Below are positions 24,758 through 33,057 of a stretch of 64,000 nucleotides of DNA, piece after piece (the stretch's first letter is position 1; each line of letters begins with the position of its first letter). Where the stretch lies: positions 9,568 through 73,567 of the forward strand of contig DATDDN010000057.1 of the NCBI GenBank assembly GCA_036523795.1. The letters are read 5' to 3'. Both the position numbers and the translations under genes were made by a program. The DNA is from 39-52-133 sp036523795. GTDB lineage: Bacteria; Pseudomonadota; Gammaproteobacteria; Burkholderiales; Gallionellaceae. The notes below the pieces were generated by a model, which saw nothing but the letters and a program-made list of their open reading frames with translations, made no database searches and was not told the origin of the DNA.

Positions 24758-25969
24758 ATGAAAATCTATTGTGTCGGCGGCGCCGTGCGCGACGGCCTGC
24801 TCGGCCTGCCGGTGCAGGACCACGACTGGGTGGTGGTGGGCGGCACGCCCGAGCAGATGGTGGAGCTTGGCTACCTGCCAGTGGGCAAGGATTTCCCGGT
24901 GTTCCTGCATCCCGTGACACACGAGGAATATGCGCTGGCGCGCACCGAGCGCAAGACCGCGCGCGGCTACAAGGGCTTTGCCGTGTATGCCGCGGCGGAC
25001 GTGACGCTGGAGCAGGATCTGTCGCGGCGCGATTTCACCGTCAATGCCATCGCGCAGGCTGCGGACGGCACGCTGATCGATCCCTACGGCGGCCAAACCG
25101 ACCTTAAGGCCGGCGTGCTGCGCCATGTCAGCGCGGCCTTCAGCGAAGACCCGGTGCGCATCCTGCGCGCTGCGCGCTTCGCCGCACGCTATGGTTTCAG
25201 CATCGCGCCGGAAACGCAGGCGCTGATGCGCGAGATGGTCAGCAATGGCGAGGTGGATGCGCTGGTGGCGGAGCGCGTGTGGCAGGAGATGGCGCGCGGC
25301 CTGATGGAAAAGAATCCCTCCCGCTTCATCACCACCCTGCGCGAGTGCGGGGCGCTGCAGAAAATTCTTCCCGAGGTAGATGCGCTGTTCGGCGTGCCGC
25401 AGCCGCCTCAGCACCACCCCGAGATCGACTGCGGCATCCACACCATGCTGGTGCTGGATGATGCCGCGAGACATGGCTACGCGCTGGAAGTGCGCTTTGC
25501 TGCCTTGATGCACGATCTGGGCAAGGGCAACACGCCAAAAGATATTTTGCCGCGCCACATAGGCCATGAGGAGCGCAGCGTCGACCTGCTGAAAAATCTG
25601 TGCGACCGCTTGCGCGTGCCCGGCGAATGCCGCGACCTGGGCCTGCTGGTGGCGCGCTACCATGGCGACATCCACCGCGCGGAGCAGCTGCGCCCGGACA
25701 CCATCGTGCGCCTGTTCCAGAGCTGCGATGCCTGGCGCAAGCCGCAGCGCTTTACGCAGATCCTCGAAGCCTGCATGAGCGATGCGCGCGGGCGCACCGG
25801 CCATGAGCAGGACGACTACCCGCAAGCAGGCTATCTGCTGCGCGCGCTGCACGCCGCACAGGCGGTGAATGCCGGCGAGATTGCACAGCAGTGCGAGGAC
25901 AAGAACCTCATCCCCGAAAAAGTGCGCGAGGCGCGCATCGTGGCGGTGGAACATGCCCTCCGCGCCTGA
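24758..25969 (+). CDS. cca: Multifunctional CCA-adding tRNA nucleotidyltransferase
   Basis: About 403 residues from the ATG at 24758, which gives the family start Met-Lys-Ile-Tyr-x-Val-Gly-Gly-Ala-Val-Arg-Asp; an in-frame ATG five codons earlier (24743) is possible. The class II nucleotidyltransferase signature includes Asp-His-Asp near residue 21 and Arg-Arg-Asp-Phe-Thr-x-Asn-Ala near residue 92. The C-terminal HD domain (Met-His-Asp-Leu-Gly-Lys near residue 254) marks the multifunctional proteobacterial form with phosphatase/phosphodiesterase activity. It adds or repairs the 3' CCA of tRNAs. It overlaps the next gene by 17 bp. Confidence 0.95.
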   Translation: MKIYCVGGAVRDGLLGLPVQDHDWVVVGGTPEQMVELGYLPVGKDFPVFLHPVTHEEYALARTERKTARGYKGFAVYAAADVTLEQDLSRRDFTVNAIAQAADGTLIDPYGGQTDLKAGVLRHVSAAFSEDPVRILRAARFAARYGFSIAPETQALMREMVSNGEVDALVAERVWQEMARGLMEKNPSRFITTLRECGALQKILPEVDALFGVPQPPQHHPEIDCGIHTMLVLDDAARHGYALEVRFAALMHDLGKGNTPKDILPRHIGHEERSVDLLKNLCDRLRVPGECRDLGLLVARYHGDIHRAEQLRPDTIVRLFQSCDAWRKPQRFTQILEACMSDARGRTGHEQDDYPQAGYLLRALHAAQAVNAGEIAQQCEDKNLIPEKVREARIVAVEHALRA

Positions 25970-26549
25970 CAAGCTTGCCGAACTGTTGCGCGACGTGCGC
26001 GCCTGCACCGTGTGCGCCGCGCACCTGCCGTTCCCGCCCAAACCGATACTGCGTGCGAGCAGCACGGCGCGCCTGCTTATCGTCGGCCAGGCGCCGGGCC
26101 GGCGCGTGCACGAAACCGGCATTCCGTGGAATGACCCCTCCGGCGACCGCCTGCGCGACTGGCTGCAGCTCGACCGCGACACCTTCTACGACGAAAGCCG
26201 CATCGCCATCATCCCCGCCGGTTTCTGTTATCCCGGCAGCGGAAAACATGGAGACCTGCCCCCGCGCCCCGAGTGCGCCCCGCTCTGGCACCCGCGCCTG
26301 CGCGCCGCACTGCCGCAGATCGAATTGACGCTGCTGGTGGGCGGCTATGCACAGGCTTATTACCTGGGCGACAAGGCGCACAAAACGCTGACCGAAACCG
26401 TGCAGCACTACCGCGATTACCTGCCGGCCTATCTGCCGCTGCCGCACCCCAGCTGGCACAACCAGCAGTGGCTGAAGAAGAATCCGTGGTTTGCCGCGGA
26501 AGTGCTGCCGCTGTTGCGCAGCAGAGTGGTGGAGCTGGTGGGTAAATAA
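25953..26549 (+). CDS. Uracil-DNA glycosylase family protein
   Basis: A 198-residue protein of the UDG superfamily (COG1573-like). It shows Leu-Ile-Val-Gly-Gln-Ala-Pro-Gly-Arg near residue 38, then Gly-Ile-Pro-Trp-Asn-Asp-Pro-Ser-Gly-Asp and a C-terminal His-Pro-Ser. Family 4 glycosylases bind a 4Fe-4S cluster with four cysteines; here only one Cys-x-x-Cys (near residue 18) and one further Cys are obvious, so cluster binding and activity are doubtful. The start is an ATG inside the cca 3' end, implying coupling to cca. Confidence 0.75.
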   Translation: MPSAPDKLAELLRDVRACTVCAAHLPFPPKPILRASSTARLLIVGQAPGRRVHETGIPWNDPSGDRLRDWLQLDRDTFYDESRIAIIPAGFCYPGSGKHGDLPPRPECAPLWHPRLRAALPQIELTLLVGGYAQAYYLGDKAHKTLTETVQHYRDYLPAYLPLPHPSWHNQQWLKKNPWFAAEVLPLLRSRVVELVGK

Positions 26550-26677
26550 ATCCTAGGGTGGTAGGTTGGATTTTTGCGAATGAGGTATGCAGCGCGATTG
26601 ATTGGGTGGTTGGAATGCCCGATATGTTGGCGTTATGGAGGTAAGTAAATCTGTTTGCCTATCTTTGATAGTGCTGG

Positions 26678-27460
26678 TTACTTTCCAGCACCGTTAGGCT
26701 TTTTTCCTCTCAGCAATAAATTCTTTTCAACATATCTTTTACCGTCATAGCAGTACTCATATGTTTTGGACTCTGTCTTACCCGAGTTGCTATAGGAAGT
26801 GAGCTCACTGATCGCTAAGTTGTAGTACCCATTTGTGATTTCTTTCGAAATTCCAATTGTAAAGGCAACATTCTCGGTGTATTCGGGCCCTTCATATTCG
26901 TCGTCACAGGGTGATGTTCCACCATGATAGACCCACCTTGAGATAGGGTGTTCTATGAGTATTGGATTGATGCTATCGCCTTCCTGAACATACAACGTAC
27001 GCATCGGACCACTGCCACCCCCTGCACATCTGATATCCACAGACAGCTTTACGTCGACGCCAAAAGCCCTGACTCCTGGAGCTACATCATAGCGAGCCGT
27101 ATCGATTCTCAGGCTATCCACAGTGCTTATTGAATCCTCTTGTATTTTTCCTTTATAGATTGCGGCGACTTTGTTTTTGTTGGTGTCAACTAGCGCGACA
27201 ATCAAAGATTTTTTGTATTCAACTTCAACACCAGAATCATAAGCATATGCGGCGATTATCATGGATTTGTCTTTTGGCCAACGCTTACAAGCAGATGCAA
27301 TTGGTGAAAAGTCATTAACGCCAAGATTATTGCCAATGAGGGTAGTGATAGAGTTATTACAAGGCTGATTGTTATCGCCATTGATATCGGTTGCCGCGTT
27401 ACAAGTGCTACTACATGCCACGCACAACAGGGCACCTATGTACTTAAAGATCTTAAGCAT
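26678..27460 (-). CDS. Hypothetical exported protein, AT-rich
   Basis: A 260-residue protein with a signal peptide (about residues 1-22, ending Cys-Asn-Ala-Ala). The mature part has several cysteines and many Tyr/Asn/Ser residues, with a predicted mostly beta structure. No family was recognised. The DNA is clearly more AT-rich than either neighbour and uses codons rare in the core genes, suggesting acquisition by transfer. A perfect 7-bp inverted repeat (GTGCTGG/CCAGCAC) spans the stop codon. The ~130 bp between it and the preceding gene show only degenerate repeat-like sequence. Confidence 0.6.
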   Translation of the reverse strand: MLKIFKYIGALLCVACSSTCNAATDINGDNNQPCNNSITTLIGNNLGVNDFSPIASACKRWPKDKSMIIAAYAYDSGVEVEYKKSLIVALVDTNKNKVAAIYKGKIQEDSISTVDSLRIDTARYDVAPGVRAFGVDVKLSVDIRCAGGGSGPMRTLYVQEGDSINPILIEHPISRWVYHGGTSPCDDEYEGPEYTENVAFTIGISKEITNGYYNLAISELTSYSNSGKTESKTYEYCYDGKRYVEKNLLLRGKKPNGAGK

Positions 27461-27705
27461 TAATCACCTAACAATATGGCCACGCAGTTTTCAGAAGCTC
27501 CATGAGCCCAGACATTTTTGCCTTCATCAAATTGAATGCAAACGATATACGAAGCCCGCATTCTGTTGACTGGACGAAACAGACTCTATACGAGAATTTG
27601 ACCTGGGTGTGACGCTTTGGGTGGTTATTCATGGCGCATAGCTATGGCCTAGGTTCTTCGCATGGTACGATTTCTGCTCAATTCACTGCCACAGGAGAAA
27701 CTGCG

Positions 27706-28386
27706 ATGCCTGCTTATCGATATACCTGTCTTGTTGTACTGATCAGTTGCCTGTTGCCGCTATCTGCCCAGGCTGCCGATGTCGCTGCTGACGCAGCGCC
27801 CGTAGCGGCCCCGGCACCGGTCGCGGCCTCTGCCGTCGCCGCGGCACCCGTGCTGGGAACCGGCTACCCCAGAGGCCGTCACCTGGCCTTCGATATCGAT
27901 GCCGCGCTGGATGCGGATACGCAGGTGGCAGCCAATGTGACACCGGGACAGAAGGTGTGGAAGCCGATGAAGAAGGTGCACTTCGATGCCGAGCTGCTTG
28001 CCCAGGCCACTGCCTGCGATACACAGCTGCTGGCGCAGATGGTGGCGGCAGGCGGGGTGGATTTTGCCAGCCTGCCCAAGATTACCAGCTGCATCCGCAT
28101 CAAGACCGCCAAGGCGCATGAGCTGAGTGTATTTGTGCAGGACGATGTGGCCGCTGCGCTGGCGAAGAGCAGCAAGGTGGGCGATGCACTGCAGCTCAAT
28201 GGCGTGTACGTGTATGCCAGCGAGGTGGACAAGAGCCTGGGGGTGATCGTCACCGGCCTGGGCAGCGACCAGGCAGACAAGGCCACGCAGCCGGGCAAGG
28301 CGAAGGTCGACAAGACGCAGTGCCTGGAACTGAAGACTTATGCCGAGATCGTGAAGTGCACCAGGGAAATGGACAGGCGCAAGTAA
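27706..28386 (+). CDS. Hypothetical exported protein
   Basis: A 226-residue protein. The ATG at 27706 follows AGGAGA and begins a signal peptide cleaved near residue 24; an in-frame ATG at 27631 lacks such features. An Ala/Val/Pro-rich low-complexity stretch (about 25-50) precedes a globular part with three to four cysteines. No known family was recognised. The next gene begins directly after its stop codon, so the two may be co-transcribed. The 245 bp upstream contain nothing identifiable. Confidence 0.6.
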   Translation: MPAYRYTCLVVLISCLLPLSAQAADVAADAAPVAAPAPVAASAVAAAPVLGTGYPRGRHLAFDIDAALDADTQVAANVTPGQKVWKPMKKVHFDAELLAQATACDTQLLAQMVAAGGVDFASLPKITSCIRIKTAKAHELSVFVQDDVAAALAKSSKVGDALQLNGVYVYASEVDKSLGVIVTGLGSDQADKATQPGKAKVDKTQCLELKTYAEIVKCTREMDRRK

Positions 28387-28950
28387 ATGGGCAGGCAATT
28401 TTCCGAATTGAGCGACGAGCACATCGCGTTCATCCGCGCACAGAAGCTGTACTTCGTCGGCACTGCCACCGCAGACAGCCGCGTGAATGTGTCGCCCAAG
28501 GGCATGGACAGTTTGCGCGTGCTGGGCAGCCGTCGGGTGGTGTGGCTGAATGTCACCGGCAGCGGCAATGAGAGCGCGGCGCACGTGCAGATCGACCCGC
28601 GCATGACCATCATGTTCTGCGCCTTCGAAGGCGCGCCGCTGATCATGCGTTTGTACGGCAAGGCGCGTGTGCTGCATCCGCGCGATGTGGAGTGGGGCGC
28701 GCTGCTGGCACAGTTCCCGCCGCTGCCGGGTGCGCGGCAGATCTTCGTGCTCGACATCGATCTGGTGCAGACTTCCTGCGGCTTTGGTGTGCCTTTGTTC
28801 GACTATGCCGGCGATCGCGAAGCGCTCAACGAGTGGTCGCGCAAGAAGGGCGAAGCCGGCATCCGCCAGTACTGGCAGGACAAGAACCAGCTGAGCATCG
28901 ACGACATCCCGACCCACATCCTCGGAGCGAGTAGGTCACAGATAGCGTGA
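28387..28950 (+). CDS. Pyridoxamine 5'-phosphate oxidase-fold family protein
   Basis: A 187-residue flavin-reductase-like split-barrel protein. The opening residues (Leu-Ser-x-Glu-His-Ile-Ala-Phe-Ile) and the Phe-Val-Gly-Thr-Ala segment followed by Val-Asn-Val-Ser-Pro-Lys-Gly near residues 28-42 match the PPOX-related family. Such proteins bind FMN or F420/haem. The substrate is unknown. The ATG abuts the preceding stop, and the 3' end overlaps the convergent methyltransferase gene by 15 bp. Confidence 0.85.
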   Translation: MGRQFSELSDEHIAFIRAQKLYFVGTATADSRVNVSPKGMDSLRVLGSRRVVWLNVTGSGNESAAHVQIDPRMTIMFCAFEGAPLIMRLYGKARVLHPRDVEWGALLAQFPPLPGARQIFVLDIDLVQTSCGFGVPLFDYAGDREALNEWSRKKGEAGIRQYWQDKNQLSIDDIPTHILGASRSQIA

Positions 28951-30090
28951 CTTGTCGCCCGCGCCGAAGCAGCGCAACGTATTCTCCATGCCTTTGCCGA
29001 AAGCGATCACCTTGAACAGCTCGCCCATCTCGGCCGGGCTGGTGAGTTTCTGCAGCTGGGTGGAGAGCGGCAGATAGTCGCGCAGATTCTCGGGGGAGGT
29101 TTCCTGCAGCAGGTCGGTGATGCCGCAGTTGAGCAGGAAGTGCGCCTGCGTGGTGTAGCCCAGCAGGCTGGCGCCGTGATCGATGGCGCTTTCGGCGATG
29201 GCGGTGAAATCCACGTGCGCGGTGATGTCCTGCAGGCCGGGCAGGAAGAAGGGGTCGTCGTGTGCGTGGTGGCGGTAGTGGCACATCAGGGTGCCGCTGG
29301 AGCGTTGCGGGTGGTAATACTCGCGTGCGCCGAAGCCGTAGTCGATGAACAGCAGCGCGCCGCTGTGCAGGCGCTCGCACAGGCTGCCGACCAGGCCGCG
29401 CGCGGTGAGCGAGATTTCGCTCACGTAGTCGTCGGGCACGCTGATCTGTTGCGCAATCTCCAGCAGCGCCGAACTCTGCGGCAGGCGTTCCGCCCAGATG
29501 AAACGCTCGCCCTCGCAGCTCACGCCGGTTTCCAGTATGCGCGCATCGGTCCAGTGCAGGAGATGCACGGGCAGGGCGTCCAGCACCTCGTTGCCGACGA
29601 TCGCGCCGTCGAGCCGGTCGGGCAGGGCATCGATCCAGTGCACGCGCCCGGCCAGGTGCGGCAGGCGCTGTTGCAGCAGTTGCTGCTGACGGCTGCGCAG
29701 GTCAGGACTCACTTCCAGGATGGCATAACGCTCGGGCAGGATGCCCAGCTGCTCCAGCTCGCCCAGCAGGTCCATTGCGAGCTTGCCGCTGCCGGCGCCC
29801 AGTTCCAGCACCTGCGGCGCGCTTTGCGCCATGATGTCGGCCACCTGGCGCGCGAGGGTGCGGCCGAACAGGGGCGACAGTTCGGGTGCGGTGATGAAGT
29901 CGCCCTCTGCGCCCAGCTTGCGCGCCCCTGCGCTGTAGTAGCCCAGACCGGGTGCGTACAGCGCCAGCTCCATGAAGCGCGAAAACGGTATCCAGCCGCC
30001 TTGGCGCGCGATGTCGTCACGGATCAGCGCACTCAGCTGCCGGCTGTGTTCCAGGGCTTCGGCGGAAGGTAAGGGCAGGGAGGTGGACAT
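28936..30090 (-). CDS. SAM-dependent methyltransferase, MidA/NDUFAF7 family
   Basis: A 384-residue protein. The N-terminal Ile-Pro-Phe-Ser-Arg-Phe-Met-Glu-Leu-Ala-Leu-Tyr segment and Gly-Tyr-Tyr are followed by Gly-Asp-Phe-Ile-Thr-Ala-Pro-Glu near residue 65 and a SAM-binding Glu-Leu-Gly-Ala-Gly-Ser-Gly near residue 98. These are diagnostic of the MidA (DUF185) family. The mitochondrial member methylates an arginine of a complex I subunit; the bacterial substrate is not established. It stands alone on the minus strand. Confidence 0.9.
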   Translation of the reverse strand: MSTSLPLPSAEALEHSRQLSALIRDDIARQGGWIPFSRFMELALYAPGLGYYSAGARKLGAEGDFITAPELSPLFGRTLARQVADIMAQSAPQVLELGAGSGKLAMDLLGELEQLGILPERYAILEVSPDLRSRQQQLLQQRLPHLAGRVHWIDALPDRLDGAIVGNEVLDALPVHLLHWTDARILETGVSCEGERFIWAERLPQSSALLEIAQQISVPDDYVSEISLTARGLVGSLCERLHSGALLFIDYGFGAREYYHPQRSSGTLMCHYRHHAHDDPFFLPGLQDITAHVDFTAIAESAIDHGASLLGYTTQAHFLLNCGITDLLQETSPENLRDYLPLSTQLQKLTSPAEMGELFKVIAFGKGMENTLRCFGAGDKSRYL

Positions 30091-30241
30091 ATCGAACTGC
30101 GCAAATGCTGGGGTAGGGCGGCTAGCCTAGCCCACTCGACAGGCTTGTGCAATCGTAAAACCCCGGGCGGGGCAAGGCCGTGATTCAGGCGGGGTGCGGG
30201 ATGTGTTAAATTACGCGGCTTGCTATGGGGCGGGAGAGGTT

Positions 30242-30982
30242 ATGGAAGGCAAAGTGGTGCTGGTGACGGGCGGGGCAAAACGGGTAGGCGCGGCAATCTG
30301 CCGCCGCCTGCACCAGGCCGGCGCCAGCGTGATGATCCATTACCGCTCCTCCGTGGCCGAGGCGCAGGCCCTGTGCGACGAGCTGAACGGCCTGCGCGAG
30401 AACTCGGCAGCCCTGGTGCAAAGCGACCTGCTAGCCACCGCCAACCTGCCGCAGTTGGTGAGCGCTACCTTGCAGGCCTACGGCCGGCTGGATGTGCTGA
30501 TCAACAACGCGTCCAGCTTCTACCCCACTGCGGTGGGCGAGATCAACGAAGACAATTGGCAGGACCTGGTCGGTACCAACCTCAAGGCGCCGCTGTTCCT
30601 GTCGCAGGCGGCAGCACACGCCCTGCGTGAAAGCCACGGCTGCATCGTCAACATCGCCGACATCCACGCCGAGCGGCCGATGAAGAGCTATGTGGTGTAT
30701 AGCATCGCCAAGGCCGGCCTGGTGGCACTGACCAAATCGCTGGCGCATGAACTCGGGCCGCAGGTGAGGGTCAATGCAGTGGGCCCGGGTCCCATCATGT
30801 GGCCGGAGCAGGATGCGACCTTTAATGAGGATGAGCGCCGGCGCATCATCGCGCATACCCTGCTCAAGCGCGAAGGCACACCGGAAGACATCGCCCGTGC
30901 CGTGCATTTCCTGGCGCAGGATGCGTCGTATATCACCGGCGTGATGTTGCCGGTGGACGGCGGCCGCAGCGCCAGCCTGTAA
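30242..30982 (+). CDS. Pteridine reductase-like SDR (FolM type)
   Basis: A 246-residue SDR. The start Val-Leu-Val-Thr-Gly-Gly-Ala-Lys-Arg-Val-Gly has the Arg-Val-Gly ending typical of pteridine reductases rather than the classical Gly-Ile-Gly. Asn-Asn-Ala-Ser lies near residue 88, Tyr-Ser-Ile-Ala-Lys (catalytic Tyr/Lys) near 157, and Gly-Pro-Gly-Pro-Ile near 182. The family reduces dihydrobiopterin/dihydromonapterin-like pterins. GGGAGAGG precedes the ATG at 30242. It is 17 bp upstream of ttcA. Confidence 0.83.
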   Translation: MEGKVVLVTGGAKRVGAAICRRLHQAGASVMIHYRSSVAEAQALCDELNGLRENSAALVQSDLLATANLPQLVSATLQAYGRLDVLINNASSFYPTAVGEINEDNWQDLVGTNLKAPLFLSQAAAHALRESHGCIVNIADIHAERPMKSYVVYSIAKAGLVALTKSLAHELGPQVRVNAVGPGPIMWPEQDATFNEDERRRIIAHTLLKREGTPEDIARAVHFLAQDASYITGVMLPVDGGRSASL

Positions 30983-30999
30983 ATTTTTTAGAGTAGAAC

Positions 31000-31848
31000 A
31001 TGAGCACCAACGTACAACCCCTGCATTTCGAATCGCCCTCCACCAACTTCAACCGCCTGCGCGGCAAGCTGGAGCAGAGTGTGGGCAAGGCCATCGGCGA
31101 CTTCAACATGATCGAGGACGGCGACACCGTGATGGTGTGCATGTCCGGCGGCAAAGATTCCTACACCCTGCTGGAAATCCTGCGCGCACTGCAGAAGCGC
31201 GCCCCGATCAAGTTCCGCCTGATCGCGATGAACCTGGACCAGAAGCAGCCCGGCTTCCCCGACCACGTGCTGCCCGACTACTTCAAGTCCATCGGCGTCG
31301 ACTACCACATCGAGACGCAGGACACCTATTCCATCGTCAAGGAAAAAATCCCCGAGGGCAAAACCACCTGCTCGCTGTGTTCGCGCCTGCGCCGCGGCAT
31401 CATCTACAAGGTGGCGGGCGAACTGGGGGCCAACAAGATTGCGCTCGGCCACCACCGCGACGACATGATCGAGACCCTGTTCCTCAATATGTTCTTCGGC
31501 GGCAAGCTCAAGGCCATGCCGCCCAAGCTGGTTACCGACAAGGGCGACCACGTGGTGATTCGTCCTCTGGCCTATTGTGCCGAGAAGGACATCGCCAAAT
31601 TCGCACGCGGCATGGATTTCCCCATCATCCCCTGCAACCTGTGCGGCTCGCAGGAAAACCTGCAGCGCCAGAACATCAAGGAAATGCTCACGCAGTGGGA
31701 GATGCAATATCCCGGCCGCCGCCAGACCATCTTTACCGCCATGCAGAACGTGCGGCCATCGCATCTGCTCGATGGCAACCTGTTTGACTTCAAGGGCATC
31801 AAGGTGGGGGATAAGGTGGATGAGGGGGATATCGCGTTTGATGAGTGA
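31000..31848 (+). CDS. ttcA: tRNA 2-thiocytidine(32) synthetase TtcA
   Basis: A 282-residue PP-loop ATPase with Ser-Gly-Gly-Lys-Asp-Ser near residue 48. A Cys-Ser-Leu-Cys-Ser-Arg-Leu-Arg-Arg-Gly pair near residues 124-133 and a Cys-Asn-Leu-Cys-Gly pair near residue 212 are the iron-sulfur cysteines. Leu-Gly-His-His-Arg-Asp-Asp follows. TtcA thiolates cytidine 32 in the anticodon loop of some tRNAs. Slightly shorter than the E. coli protein but complete. Confidence 0.94.
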   Translation: MSTNVQPLHFESPSTNFNRLRGKLEQSVGKAIGDFNMIEDGDTVMVCMSGGKDSYTLLEILRALQKRAPIKFRLIAMNLDQKQPGFPDHVLPDYFKSIGVDYHIETQDTYSIVKEKIPEGKTTCSLCSRLRRGIIYKVAGELGANKIALGHHRDDMIETLFLNMFFGGKLKAMPPKLVTDKGDHVVIRPLAYCAEKDIAKFARGMDFPIIPCNLCGSQENLQRQNIKEMLTQWEMQYPGRRQTIFTAMQNVRPSHLLDGNLFDFKGIKVGDKVDEGDIAFDE

Positions 31849-31931
31849 CGAATGAACACGTTCCTTCTCCCCTTGTGGGAGAGGGGAGACTTTCCGGGCA
31901 TTCTTGGGGATGGCCTGACAGCTCCTTGTAG

Positions 31932-31962
31932 GTCGGGTTAGCGGTTGTTTGCGTAACCCGAC
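31932..31962. repeat. REP-like hairpin
   Basis: A 9-bp perfect stem, GTCGGGTTA at 31932-31940 with TAACCCGAC at 31954-31962, has a 13-base loop. It resembles the widespread GGTCGGGTTAGC...GTAACCCGAC intergenic palindrome. It sits about 30 bp outside the left end of the second large element, in the same relative place as the hairpin next to copy A. Confidence 0.65.
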
Positions 31963-31990
31963 GTTGAACTTCAACAGCTAACTTCAACAG

Positions 31991-32552
31991 CGTCGGGGGT
32001 TGCCCGACAGCAAGTTACCTTTCTTGACCGCCAAGAAAGGTAAACCGAAAGAAGGCGGCCCCTGCTGCGCCGCCCCTGCGGGGTTCCCTGCGTTGCTCGG
32101 CAGATCAGGCGGCTGCGGAACTCGCACGATCCGCTGCGCGGCCACGTGCTCAAACAGTCCTCGCCGACTACCCCTGACCCGCCTCTGCTACTCGGCGGCG
32201 CAGAAGGGGAGGGAATGGCGGTGTTGTGTGCGCGTTGCGCACAAATTTTTGGCTTTGTGATTGAGGCGTGGGCTTGGCCCACGCCTCAATGTTTTTGATT
32301 TTTGGTTTTGAAGTTCATCCCCTTGAGAGCCGCCTCGATCAGGCGGCAACAAGCGGAGAGGTAGGCGAGCACTGTTCGAGCTCCGCAGTGTGGCACGGGG
32401 TGTGTGCCACGCCAGGGCGAGTTGCGCAGCCCCGCTTGTTGTTGCCTGAACGAGGGAACCCCGCAGGGGCGGCGACTCGGGGTCGCCTTCTTTGGGTTAC
32501 CTTTCTTGGCGAAGCAAGAAAGGTAACTGGCTGTCGGGCCACCCCCGACGGT
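31991..32552 (-). repeat. Large nested-palindrome intergenic element, copy B
   Basis: Same architecture as 8336-8916 but with the arms exchanged. The left arm here resembles the reverse complement of copy A's right arm, and the right arm resembles that of copy A's left arm. Terminal stems are 31992-31997 with 32003-32008 and 32015-32026 with 32032-32043 on the left, and 32496-32508 with 32515-32527 on the right. The 17-bp stem of the X-type arm is 32340-32356 with 32432-32448, enclosing GTGGCAC/GTGCCAC (32390-32396 with 32404-32410). Core hairpins are 32227-32243 and a 14-bp stem, 32260-32273 with 32277-32290. It fills most of the gene-free interval 31849-32589. Confidence 0.9.
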
Positions 32553-32589
32553 TTTGATGTTGATTTTGCAGTTCAGGAAGATAGTCGCG

Positions 32590-33036
32590 TTATACCGCTA
32601 CCTTGAAGATCACCTTGCGTATCTTCCCCTCCCCCACCAGTGGCGCATGTGCATCCTCCGGAAAGAAGATGCAGAAATGATCAGGCGGCACCGCCACCCA
32701 TGACGCGGGTGCGTCGTCGAAGAAGCGGATGTCCTTTTCCAAGCTGTGCTCGCTCACCGGGTTCAGGCAGTCCGCCAGCGGCTTCCAGCCCATCACTTCA
32801 TCACCTTCCAGCACAAGCTGGATGTCGATGTACTTGCGATGCGCCTCCAGTCGCGCGTGCTCCTGCGGCTTCCCCTGCGCATGTTCGACGATGACGATCA
32901 GATCTTCACCCACTATGGGAGAGCGGCCGGGAGCGAGCGCAAACAGGTCAGTGTTGCGGATGTAATCGAACGCTCGCTGGAACAACGGATGCAGCGCGGT
33001 ATAGCGATCGGACTGGGAGAGCGTGGAGAGGATCAT
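32590..33036 (-). CDS. YhcH/YjgK/YiaL family protein
   Basis: A 148-residue cupin-like protein. The central His-Arg-Lys-Tyr-Ile-Asp-Ile-Gln-Leu-Val-Leu-Glu-Gly segment (about residues 64-76) and C-terminal Pro-x-Asp-His-Phe-x-Ile-Phe-Phe-Pro-Glu-Asp-Ala-His-Ala-Pro (about 117-132) are diagnostic of this family. It includes the E. coli sialic-acid-locus protein YhcH and relatives proposed to act on sugar acids. The actual substrate is unknown, and no sugar-catabolic genes lie nearby. Confidence 0.88.
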   Translation of the reverse strand: MILSTLSQSDRYTALHPLFQRAFDYIRNTDLFALAPGRSPIVGEDLIVIVEHAQGKPQEHARLEAHRKYIDIQLVLEGDEVMGWKPLADCLNPVSEHSLEKDIRFFDDAPASWVAVPPDHFCIFFPEDAHAPLVGEGKIRKVIFKVAV

Positions 33037-33057
33037 GTTTGTGCGACGGCCAATTTC

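Noticed and set aside
32268..32606. Open frame inside structured repeat copy B
   Set aside because: Same reasons as copy A; different translation in the equivalent region.
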